Positions 43,626 through 51,256 of a stretch of 64,000 nucleotides of DNA are shown one piece after another. Both the position numbers and the translations under genes were made by a program. This DNA comes from CAXSEF01 sp964236535 (GTDB taxonomy: Bacteria; Pseudomonadota; Alphaproteobacteria; Acetobacterales; Acetobacteraceae). The notes below the pieces were generated by a model. The model had not been told where the DNA came from. It did no database searches and saw nothing but the letters and a program-made list of their open reading frames with translations. Positions within the stretch are counted from its first letter, which is position 1, and each line of letters opens with the position of its first letter. The DNA is taken from contig CAXSEF010000007.1 of NCBI GenBank assembly GCA_964236535.1, forward strand, positions 1 to 64,000, given 5' to 3'.

Positions 43626-44534
43626 ATGGACCTCATCGGGCGCAGCATCCCGGCCGGAACGCCTCCCGCCGAACTCGAGGTGGGGAGCGCCCTGGTCCGC
43701 CGCCTGGTCGCGGCACAGCACCCGGACCTCGCGGCGCTGCCGGTCGCCGCGGTCGCGAACGGCTGGGACAATGCCATGTTCCGACTCGGTGGCGAGCTTG
43801 CGGTTCGCCTGCCTCGCCGGGCAGCGGCCGCAACGCTGGTGCTGAACGAACAACGCTGGCTGCCCGTGCTGGCGAGCGATCTGCCGCTGGAGGTTCCTGT
43901 TCCCGTGCGGGTCGGTGCGCCGCAGGACGAATATCCCTGGTCCTGGAGCATCGTTCCCTGGTTCGATGGCGAGACCGCAGACCTCCGCCCGCCGGACGCC
44001 GCTCAGGGTGGCGTCCTCGGGAGCTTCTTCGAGGCCCTGCACAAGCCCGCGCCGGAGGCGGCGCCGCGAAACCCGGTCCGTGGCGTGCCGCTTATCGAGC
44101 GCTCCGCCGTGTTCGATCGTCGCGTGCGAAGCCTGTCCGACCTGGCCGCGCCGCTCGACTCCCGGCTGCTGGAGGTCTGGGACGCAGCCCTGGCCGAGCC
44201 GATCGATGTTGCAGCGACCTGGATCCACGGCGACCCGCACCCGCGAAACGTCCTCGTCGCCGACGGCCGCCTTGGCGCCGTTCTTGACTGGGGCGACATG
44301 GCCCAGGGGGATCGGGCGTCGGACCTCGCGGCCGTCTGGATGGTGTTGCCGGACATCAGCGCGCGCCGGCGGGCGATGGCTGCGTGCCCGGGCGTATCGG
44401 CAGCGACCTGGCGACGTGCTCGCGGCTGGGCCGTGTTCTACGGCGTGATGCTGCTCGATGCCGGACTCGTCGACGACCCGCGGATGGTCGCGATCGCCAC
44501 CCGCACCTTCGGGAACATCGTCGTCGGACCTTGA
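43626..44534 (+). CDS. Aminoglycoside phosphotransferase-family kinase
   Basis: The product has 302 residues. The kinase loop WIHGDPHPRNVLV and the metal site LDWGDMAQGD are intact, and ANGWDNAMFRLGGELAVRLPR is the APH N-lobe start. Such proteins phosphorylate small molecules. Resistance to aminoglycosides cannot be inferred. GGAGGA lies right against the ATG, closer than usual. The gene is on the opposite strand to its neighbours and sits between cvpA-purF and radA. Confidence 0.85.
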   Translation: MDLIGRSIPAGTPPAELEVGSALVRRLVAAQHPDLAALPVAAVANGWDNAMFRLGGELAVRLPRRAAAATLVLNEQRWLPVLASDLPLEVPVPVRVGAPQDEYPWSWSIVPWFDGETADLRPPDAAQGGVLGSFFEALHKPAPEAAPRNPVRGVPLIERSAVFDRRVRSLSDLAAPLDSRLLEVWDAALAEPIDVAATWIHGDPHPRNVLVADGRLGAVLDWGDMAQGDRASDLAAVWMVLPDISARRRAMAACPGVSAATWRRARGWAVFYGVMLLDAGLVDDPRMVAIATRTFGNIVVGP

Positions 44535-44618
44535 ACGACGCCACGGCTGCGACCGGCTCGGGCCGTGCAGACCGATGCGGTGCATACCAGCGGTTCCGGG
44601 CGTTGGCGGGGACGCGCA

Positions 44619-44796
44619 GCAAGGCTGGGCTCTCCCTCCGCCCGCATTCCAACGGCCCATGCGGGCCGTCGGAACCTTGCGCGGGCTGCGCCCAGACCCG
44701 GCAAAGGCCTGAGGCCTCTGGAAACCCGTTCCCTAGGCAAATGGCTTCCAAGGCTCGGCCTCTGGCGGAGTCCAGAGGCAGAGCCTCTGGCCTTGC
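44619..44796 (+). repeat. Dispersed palindromic repeat, full-length copy 17 (178 bp)
   Basis: The copy runs from GCAAGGCT to GGCCTTGC, and its last base is part of the radA stop codon (TAG on the minus strand). Hairpin arms are typical, and one GAGTC is present. It lies between the convergent APH gene and radA. Confidence 0.95.
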
Positions 44797-46211
44797 TACC
44801 CCTTCTTCCTCCCCGCGAACCGCTCCACCAGGTCCGCAAGGTGCCCCACCTCGTCGAGCCGCAGCCCCTCCGGCGCCAGCGCGCCCCGCGCCCGCCGCGG
44901 CAGCATCGCCGCCGCGAACCCGAGCTTGGCCGCCTCCTTCAGCCGCGCCTCCGCCTGCGCCACCTGGCGGATCTCCCCCGACAGCCCGACCTCGCCGAAA
45001 TACACCGCGTCGGCATCGGTCGGCGTCTCGGTGGCGGCCGAGGCCAGCGCCGCCGCCACCGCGAGGTCGGCGGCGGGCTCGGCCACGCGCAGCCCGCCCG
45101 CGATGTTGAGGTACACGTCGCTGCCGCCGACGCGCAGCCCGCAGCGGGTGTCCAGCACCGCGATGAGCATGGCGAGGCGGTTCTGGTCCCAGCCCACGAC
45201 GCTGCGCCGCGGTGCCGCGCCGTTGGCGGGCGCCAGCAGGGCCTGCACCTCGACCAGGATCGGCCGGGTGCCCTCCAGGCCCGCGAACACCGCCGAGCCG
45301 GCGACGTTGCCGCGCCGCTCCGCGAGGAACAGCGCCGAAGGGTTGGCGACCTCGGCGAGGCCGTGCTCGCCCATCGCGAACACGCCGATCTCGTCGGTGG
45401 CGCCGAAGCGGTTCTTGGCGCCGCGCAGGATGCGGAACTGGTGGCCGCGGTCGCCCTCGAAGTGCAGCACCGCGTCGACCATGTGCTCGAGCACGCGCGG
45501 CCCCGCGAGCGTGCCCTCCTTGGTGACGTGGCCGACCAGCACCAGGCAGAAGCCGCGCGACTTGGCCAGCCGGATCAGCTCGAATCCCGCGGCGCGCACC
45601 TGCGTCACCGTGCCGGGCGCGCTGTCGATGCTGTCGACCCACATCGTCTGGATCGAGTCGATCACCACCAGCGCCAGGCCCTGCTCGGCGTCGAGCGCGT
45701 GGGCGATGTCGCGCACCGCGGTGGCGGCGGCAAGCTGCATCGGCGCGTCGGCCAGGCCGAGGCGGGCGGCGCGCAGCCGGACCTGGTCGATCGACTCCTC
45801 GCCGGTGATGTACAGCACGCGCTGGCCGCTGCGCGACAGGCAGGCCGCGGCCTGCAGCAGCAGGGTGGACTTGCCGATGCCGGGGTCGCCGCCGACCAGG
45901 ACGGCGGAGGCGGCGACCATGCCGCCGCCGAGCACGCGGTCGAGCTCGGCGATCCCGGTGCACAGGCGCGCCGGCGGCGCGGACTCCCCCGCCAGCCCCA
46001 CGAACTCGATGCGCCGCGCCTGGCCGGTGGAGCCACGGGCCGCGGCGGAGGCCGCACCCGGCCCGGGACCGGCGACGATGCCGCCGGGCGCGCGCGGCTC
46101 GACCGGCTCCTCGGCGATGGTGTTCCACTCGCCGCACGCCTCGCAGCGCCCGGCCCACCGCGGACTCAGCGCGCCGCAGCTCTGGCAGACGAAGCGCGAC
46201 GCGCGAGCCAT
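44796..46211 (-). CDS. radA: DNA repair protein RadA (Sms)
   Basis: This 471-residue RecA-like branch-migration ATPase helps process recombination intermediates. The N-terminal zinc finger CQSCGALSPRWAGRCEAC is followed by Walker A GDPGIGKST and the RadA signature KNRFGATDE. The C-terminal Lon-like domain contains VYFGEVGLSGEIR. In alphaproteobacteria radA is usually next to cvpA; here three genes separate them. Confidence 0.95.
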   Translation of the reverse strand: MARASRFVCQSCGALSPRWAGRCEACGEWNTIAEEPVEPRAPGGIVAGPGPGAASAAARGSTGQARRIEFVGLAGESAPPARLCTGIAELDRVLGGGMVAASAVLVGGDPGIGKSTLLLQAAACLSRSGQRVLYITGEESIDQVRLRAARLGLADAPMQLAAATAVRDIAHALDAEQGLALVVIDSIQTMWVDSIDSAPGTVTQVRAAGFELIRLAKSRGFCLVLVGHVTKEGTLAGPRVLEHMVDAVLHFEGDRGHQFRILRGAKNRFGATDEIGVFAMGEHGLAEVANPSALFLAERRGNVAGSAVFAGLEGTRPILVEVQALLAPANGAAPRRSVVGWDQNRLAMLIAVLDTRCGLRVGGSDVYLNIAGGLRVAEPAADLAVAAALASAATETPTDADAVYFGEVGLSGEIRQVAQAEARLKEAAKLGFAAAMLPRRARGALAPEGLRLDEVGHLADLVERFAGRKKG

Positions 46212-46269
46212 CAGCCGGCTGCCCCGCCGCGTCGGCCCGGCGCGCCGGGCCCGGCGGTCTCGCGGACGC

Positions 46270-47058
46270 TCAGCGTCGGGCGGCCACGAAGGGGTGCAGC
46301 CCGAGCGAGGCCTGCGGCACCTCCGCGGCGGTGACGGCGTTCAGCACCCACTGGCGGCCGCCCAGCGTCGCCTGCCAGACGCGCTGGTGCACGGTGGGCC
46401 GCCGCGGGTCGGTGAAGTCGCCCTGCACCTTGGCGACGGTGCCCGACTGCTGCAAGGCGGTCGCGAGATAGCCCACCACGTCCTGCGGGTCGGCGAACTC
46501 GGCGACCGCCTCGCAGCCGCCGTCGTCGAGCGAGATCAGCGCCAGCCGGGTGTCCTGGTAGCTGACGTCGTAGACCTGGCCGGGCCGCCCGGTGAGGAAC
46601 ATGTCGGCCGCCTGCCTGGGCATCGGCGGCGCGCCGCGGCCGGTCACCCAGGCGCGCAGCCCGGCGGAGTCGCCGGGATAGCGGATGCAGGTGGCCATGT
46701 AGAGGCCGACGACCTGGTCGGCGCCGACCTGCATCGCCTGGGCCTTCTGTTCCGCGGTCATCTGCGGCGGCTGCCCAGGTCCTCCAGGCTGTCCGGCCAC
46801 GCCGGGCTGCCCGGGTCCCGGCTGCCCAGGTCCGGGCTGCCCAGGTCCGGGCTGCCCGGACGGAGCATACTGGCCACCCTGGTCGGGCGTTCCGGCAGGA
46901 GGCGCCATGAAGGCCGGATCGGCCTGACCGGGCGCCTGGGCATAGCTCGGCGCGCCCTGGGCAAGCGCCGCGGCAGGGACCAGCGCCACCACCGGGACGA
47001 GGGAGGAGGTCAGCAGCGCCGCCGCAAGGGCGCGCGGGGCAAAACGGGTCTGTGCCAT
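46270..47058 (-). CDS. Exported hypothetical protein with PGPGQ repeats
   Basis: The product has 262 residues. The signal peptide is MAQTRFAPRALAAALLTSSL...AAALAQG, with AGGA 7 nt before the start. A low-complexity Pro/Gly/Gln region holds PGPGQ repeats. The domain QVVGLYMATCIRYPGDSAGLRAW, CEAVAEFADPQDVVGYL, RQWVLNAVTA follows. This domain is paralogous to the next gene. The two are likely periplasmic partners of unknown function. Confidence 0.8.
   Translation of the reverse strand: MAQTRFAPRALAAALLTSSLVPVVALVPAAALAQGAPSYAQAPGQADPAFMAPPAGTPDQGGQYAPSGQPGPGQPGPGQPGPGQPGVAGQPGGPGQPPQMTAEQKAQAMQVGADQVVGLYMATCIRYPGDSAGLRAWVTGRGAPPMPRQAADMFLTGRPGQVYDVSYQDTRLALISLDDGGCEAVAEFADPQDVVGYLATALQQSGTVAKVQGDFTDPRRPTVHQRVWQATLGGRQWVLNAVTAAEVPQASLGLHPFVAARR
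46810..46854 (-). repeat. Period-15 tandem repeat, 3 units (PGPGQ)
   Basis: Units on the plus strand are CCCGGGTCCCGGCTG and two copies of CCCAGGTCCGGGCTG, with partial units at both sides. Confidence 0.93.
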
Positions 47059-47082
47059 CGGGAGTCCTTGTGCCGCCATGAG

Positions 47083-47718
47083 CTAGTCCATCGGAGCCAG
47101 AAGGAGGGAGGCCTGCAGCCGATCGTCAAGCGGCGTGACCATGACGATAAGCAGGGATCGGCGATTCCCCTGCTGCAGACTGTAGCGGCGGCCGGGCGGC
47201 GGCTCGTCGCCGACCGGGCGGAAGTCCACCCCGGCGAGATGCAGGCGCGCTTCGAGCAGGCCCACCAGCCGGGCCGGGTCGGCATGGTCGGCAACCGCGA
47301 TGCACCAGCCGTCGTCGCGCGAGAGCAGCGCCTGGTGGCCGGTGCGGGTGCTGGCGTCGTAGCCGCGCCCGGGGCTGCGCAGCAGGGCCTGCTCCTGGAG
47401 CGCCGGCATGCGCCGATAGCCCTGGCCGGCGAGCCAGGCGCGCAGCGCATCCGGTGCCGCGAAGCGCAGGCACGAGTCGCTGAACAGCTCGACGAGCTGG
47501 CGCGACTCCACCCAGCCGGCCTCGTCCGGCCGGGCGCCGGCCCGGCACGGCGCCACAACCCAGCCGGCAGCCAGGACGAGCACGGCCAGCCCGCCCCGAG
47601 CCAACCCACCCCGAGCCAGCCCATCCCGAGCCGGCCAGGCAACGCCGGCGGCCTGGGCACCGCGCGGGGTCTGCGCCGCCGTGGCGCGCGGGGCTCTGCG
47701 GTGCCGGGCCCTCGCCAT
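47083..47718 (-). CDS. Paralogue of the downstream exported hypothetical protein
   Basis: The product has 211 residues. A hydrophobic N-terminal segment (GLAVLVLAAGWVVAPCRAGA) acts as signal or anchor. The domain QLVELFSDSCLRFAAPDALRAW, DDGWCIAVADHADPARLVGLL, SLLIVMVTPLDD matches the neighbour at 46270 block by block, so the pair arose by duplication. AGGAGA lies 4 nt before ATG 47718. The N-terminal part before the helix has GLARG repeats. Confidence 0.75.
   Translation of the reverse strand: MARARHRRAPRATAAQTPRGAQAAGVAWPARDGLARGGLARGGLAVLVLAAGWVVAPCRAGARPDEAGWVESRQLVELFSDSCLRFAAPDALRAWLAGQGYRRMPALQEQALLRSPGRGYDASTRTGHQALLSRDDGWCIAVADHADPARLVGLLEARLHLAGVDFRPVGDEPPPGRRYSLQQGNRRSLLIVMVTPLDDRLQASLLLAPMD
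47588..47632 (-). repeat. Period-15 tandem repeat, 3 units (GLARG type)
   Basis: Plus-strand units AGCCCGCCCCGAGCC, AACCCACCCCGAGCC and AGCCCATCCCGAGCC, each 15 bp, inside the N-terminal coding part of the paralogue. Confidence 0.88.
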
Positions 47719-48446
47719 CGCCTCTCCTGCGCCGAAGCTGGCACGCAACTTGCTGTGAGGTGCGCCGCCCGCCGGTTGCGGCGGCACAGGCTCGACCCAC
47801 CGAGACAGCACCCGGGAACACCATATGGCAAGCCTCCGCCAGGCGATGAAGTCGGGCCATCCGCCCACCTGTTCGCGGCCTTCCTCTGCTTCGACTTCAC
47901 GCTTCTCCGTCCGGGCGCTGCACGGCGCGGTGGGCCCGCTCCTGCCCGGGAGCCTCCCTCTCACCCCCATCCAGACCGGTCTGATGGTCAGGTCGCCGAC
48001 GCTGGCCGGCGCCCTGATGCGCCTCCCGCTCGGCGTGGTGCCGCAGCACGACAATACATCGGCCGCAGGAATGCGGCGATCGTCGAGACGAGCCTGATCA
48101 TCGTGCCGATACTGTCTGGGTATCGTGCCGATACTGTCCGGGTACTGCTTCGTCGAGACGTTCGGCGAGGTGATCGCGATGGGCGTGCTGCTCGGCAATG
48201 CCACCCCGGTGCTGGGCGGGCCGATGATCTTCCACCGCAAGTGGACCGCACCTGGGGCGGGCCATCGGGCCGCGCCGGCGCACGGTCCGCTGCGGACGCG
48301 CCCGGCCGCGCGATGACGGCGGACTAGCGCGCCCCCGCCCGCACGCAGCCGCGCGTGCTGGCAGGGAGGTCGGATCGCGGCTCGCCGATCCGCCGCATCC
48401 CGCCCCGGCTGCTTCGAACCCGCCTCACCCCCGAAAGGAAGCCCTC
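47719..48446. other. Long intergenic region with a local direct duplication
   Basis: This stretch holds 728 bp between divergent genes. TATCGTGCCGATACTGTCCG at 48120-48140 repeats a nearly identical run at about 48098-48118, and CGTCGAGACG occurs on both sides. Frames across it (for example MPILSGYCFVETFGEVIAMG from 48125, plus) look like possible decayed coding sequence, but I recognise no family. It must also hold the transporter promoter. Confidence 0.45.
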
Positions 48447-49799
48447 ATGGCCGCCTCCGAGAAAGCCACCAGCATCGACCTGTTCAGCTTCTCCACGCCG
48501 CAGATGCGCGCCTTCCACATGACGTGGGTGGCGTTCTTCGTCTGCTTCTTCGCCTGGTTCGCGGTGGCGCCGCTGATGCCCGTGGTGCGCGGCGAGTTCC
48601 ACCTCACCACCGACCAGATCGCCAACCTCAACATCGCGGGCGTCTTCGCCACCATCCTGGCGCGGCTGGTCATCGGCCCGCTGTGCGACAAGTACGGGCC
48701 GCGCATCACCTACACCGCGCTGCTGACGCTCGGCGCGCTGCCGGTGATGGGGATCGCGTTCGCGACCTCCTACGAGTCGTTCCTGATCTTCCGGCTGATG
48801 ATCGGCGCGATCGGCGCGAGCTTCGTCATCTCGCAGTACCACACCTCGGTGATGTTCGCGCCCAACGTCGTGGGCACCGCCAACGCCACCGTGGGCGGCT
48901 GGGGCAACGGCGGCGCCGGCGTGACCGAGGCGGTGATGCCGCTGCTGCTGGCCGCGCTGGTGAGCGTCGGCGTGCAGCAGACGCTGGGCTGGCGGATGGC
49001 GATGTTCATCCCCGCGGTGATGATGCTGGTGGTGGCGGTGCTGTACTGGCGCCTCACCCAGGACAGCCCCGAGGGCAACACGCTGGCGCTGCGCGCGCAG
49101 GGCATCACGGTGAGCACCGGCAAGAAGGGCGGCTTCGAGGTGTTCATGACGGCGATGTCGAACTACCGGGTGTGGCTGCTGGCGGTGTGCTACGCCGCCG
49201 GCTTCGGCATCGAGGTGTTCATCCACGGCGTTGCCGCGATCTACTACGTCGACCGCTTCGGCCTCACCCTGACCTCGGCCGGCCTCGCCGCCGGCAGCTT
49301 CGGGCTGATGGCGCTGTTCGCCCGCGCGCTGGGCGGCATCGCGTCGGATCGCGTCGCGCGCAACTGGGGCCTGGACGGGCGGACCAGGCTGCTGTTCGTG
49401 CTGATGATCGGCGAGGGCATCGGGCTGCTGGCGTTCTCGTCCATGGGGTCGGTCGGACCGGCGATCGCGGTGATGCTGGTGTTCGGGCTGTTCACCCACA
49501 TGTCGTGCGGCTCGATCTACGCGCTGTATCCGTTCATCGATCGCAAGGCGCTGGGCGGGGTGGCGGGCATCATCGGCGCCGGCGGGAACATCGGCGGCGT
49601 GGCGGCGGCGTTCCTGTTCAAGGCGATGGGCAACCTGCCGGACACCCTGTTCGCGCTCGGCTGGATCGTGCTCGGCTGCGCCTGCTGCGCCATCGCGGTG
49701 CGGTTCTCGGTGCCGCACCAGCTGGCGGAGAAGCGCCTCTACGACGAGGCGATCGCGCAGCGCGACGGCAGCGTGCCGGCAATGGCGATGGCCTCCTGA
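48447..49799 (+). CDS. Nitrate/nitrite MFS transporter (NarK/NasA family)
   Basis: This 450-residue inner-membrane transporter has about 12 helices. The two nitrate signatures are present: VGGWGNGGAGVT (about residues 147-158) and AGIIGAGGNIGG (about 373). The substrate Arg region LARLVIGPLCDKYGPR also fits. The direction (import or exchange) cannot be told. No nitrate reductase gene is next to it. Confidence 0.92.
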   Translation: MAASEKATSIDLFSFSTPQMRAFHMTWVAFFVCFFAWFAVAPLMPVVRGEFHLTTDQIANLNIAGVFATILARLVIGPLCDKYGPRITYTALLTLGALPVMGIAFATSYESFLIFRLMIGAIGASFVISQYHTSVMFAPNVVGTANATVGGWGNGGAGVTEAVMPLLLAALVSVGVQQTLGWRMAMFIPAVMMLVVAVLYWRLTQDSPEGNTLALRAQGITVSTGKKGGFEVFMTAMSNYRVWLLAVCYAAGFGIEVFIHGVAAIYYVDRFGLTLTSAGLAAGSFGLMALFARALGGIASDRVARNWGLDGRTRLLFVLMIGEGIGLLAFSSMGSVGPAIAVMLVFGLFTHMSCGSIYALYPFIDRKALGGVAGIIGAGGNIGGVAAAFLFKAMGNLPDTLFALGWIVLGCACCAIAVRFSVPHQLAEKRLYDEAIAQRDGSVPAMAMAS

Positions 49800-49815
49800 G
49801 CCGAGCCACGAACCA

Positions 49816-49882
49816 GGCAGGCCTTTGATGGGCCGGTCCAGGGGCGGCTCGCCCCTGGCGGGTCTGGGCAGAGCCCAGCCGC
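49816..49882 (-). repeat. Dispersed palindromic repeat, short copy 18
   Basis: The copy has CCAGGGGC..GCCCCTGG and GGGTCTGGGCAGAGCCCAGCC, with altered termini. It lies between the convergent transporter and phbB genes, close to both stops. Confidence 0.8.
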
Positions 49883-49888
49883 GCTCGC

Positions 49889-50611
49889 TCAGTACATATG
49901 CTGACCGCCATTGATGGAAAGCGTGGACCCGGTCACGAAGTCCGCGTCGTCGGCGGTAAGGAACACCACCCCGCGCGCGATATCCTCGGCATGGCCAAGC
50001 CGGCCCATCGGGATCCGTGCCACGATCTTGGTCAGCACGTCGGGCGGCACGGCCCGAACCATTTCGGTATCGACGTAGCCTGGCGCGATAGCGTTCACGG
50101 TGATGCCGAAACGGGCACCTTCCTGGGCAAGTGCCTTGGTGAAGCCGTGGATGCCTGATTTCGCGGCGGCATAGTTCACCTGGCCGTACTGCCCGGCCTG
50201 GCCGTTGATGCTGCCGATGTTGACGATGCGGCCGAACTTCTCGGCGCGCATGCCGTCGAAGGTCAGCCTGCACAGGTTGAAGCAGGACCCGAGATTGGTG
50301 TCGATCACCGCGTCCCACATGTCGCGGCTCATCCGGGCCATGGTGCCGTCGCGGGTGATGCCGGCGTTGTTGACCAGGATCGCCACCGGGCCGTGCCGCT
50401 CCTGCACCTCGGCGACGGCGGCCTCGCACTCCGCGAAGCTGCCGGCGTCGAACTTGCGCACCGCGATGCCGGTCTCCTCGGCGAAGCCCTGCGCCGCCGC
50501 GTCGTTGCCGGCGTAGGTCGCCACCACCGTGCGGCCGACCTTGTGCAGCGCCCGGCTGATCTCGGCGCCGATGCCGCGCGTCCCACCCGTCACCAGAGCA
50601 ACCCGTGCCAT
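49889..50611 (-). CDS. phbB: Acetoacetyl-CoA reductase
   Basis: This 240-residue NADPH-dependent SDR makes (R)-3-hydroxybutyryl-CoA for polyhydroxybutyrate. The nucleotide loop is TGGTRGIG, and Ser134, Tyr147 and Lys151 are in NIGSINGQAGQYGQVNYAAAK, a PhbB-specific stretch. The ending STLSINGGQHMY is typical of PhbB and separates it from FabG. phbA lies 650 bp upstream on the same strand. Confidence 0.94.
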   Translation of the reverse strand: MARVALVTGGTRGIGAEISRALHKVGRTVVATYAGNDAAAQGFAEETGIAVRKFDAGSFAECEAAVAEVQERHGPVAILVNNAGITRDGTMARMSRDMWDAVIDTNLGSCFNLCRLTFDGMRAEKFGRIVNIGSINGQAGQYGQVNYAAAKSGIHGFTKALAQEGARFGITVNAIAPGYVDTEMVRAVPPDVLTKIVARIPMGRLGHAEDIARGVVFLTADDADFVTGSTLSINGGQHMY

Positions 50612-50840
50612 CAGCCCACACCCCGCCGTTTCGTTGCCTGATCGTAGGATCGCGCCGGGGCAATCCGCCAGCGCCAATCGCGGCCGGCAACCGGCCGCCC
50701 GACGCGGGCCGCGCGCAGCGGGCGCTTGCGGCAGGTGAAGGCCTGCGCACTCCCGCCGAAAAATCGCCGGCTGGAAACCTCGCGTTAACCGCGCGCAGTC
50801 AGGCTGCTCCCGTCCTCACGTCCCAGGAAGGGAACCCGCC

Positions 50841-51158
50841 ATGACCGTCACCACCCGCCTGCCGACCCGCGGCGTGGCGTTCGACATCGAGGACCTCATC
50901 TACGTCAGGCGCTGGGCAGGCCGGGAGGAGCTGGTGCTGCGCATCCGCCTCGATCACGTCGAGCGCGGCCAGGACCTCGAGGAGGTGCTGTTCCTCGCAC
51001 CGCTGGGCCGCGGTCTGTGGCGGATCTCGATGTGGCGCGACCAGGGCGGCGTGATGATCCGCCAGGGCACGCAGGCGCCGGTGCTGCACGCGGACCTGGC
51101 GGCGGCGCTGGCCTCGGCGCGGCCCCGGCGCGGGCTGCGGCTTTGGTGGCGCGCATAG
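50841..51158 (+). CDS. Small hypothetical protein between phbB and phbA
   Basis: This gene encodes 105 residues, starts MTVTTRLPTRGVAFDIEDLIY and has a strong AGGAAGGGA ribosome site. The product is basic at the C-terminus (RPRRGLRLWWRA) and has no signal peptide. It is transcribed opposite to phbA and phbB. I do not recognise the family. Confidence 0.65.
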   Translation: MTVTTRLPTRGVAFDIEDLIYVRRWAGREELVLRIRLDHVERGQDLEEVLFLAPLGRGLWRISMWRDQGGVMIRQGTQAPVLHADLAAALASARPRRGLRLWWRA

Positions 51159-51160
51159 AA

Positions 51161-51227
51161 GCAAGGCCAGAGGCTCTGCCTCTGGACTCCGCTGGGGCCC
51201 GAGGCCCCAGACCCACACGACTCGAGA
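51161..51227 (-). repeat. Dispersed palindromic repeat, copy 19 (reverse, half)
   Basis: The copy begins GCAAGGCCAGAGGC 2 bp after a stop, with CTGGGGCCCGAGGCCCCAG in place of the usual second stem and one GACTC. The right half is missing. It lies between convergent genes. Confidence 0.9.
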
Positions 51228-51256
51228 ACGCTTGCGGCACGTCCGACCTGTCTTGA

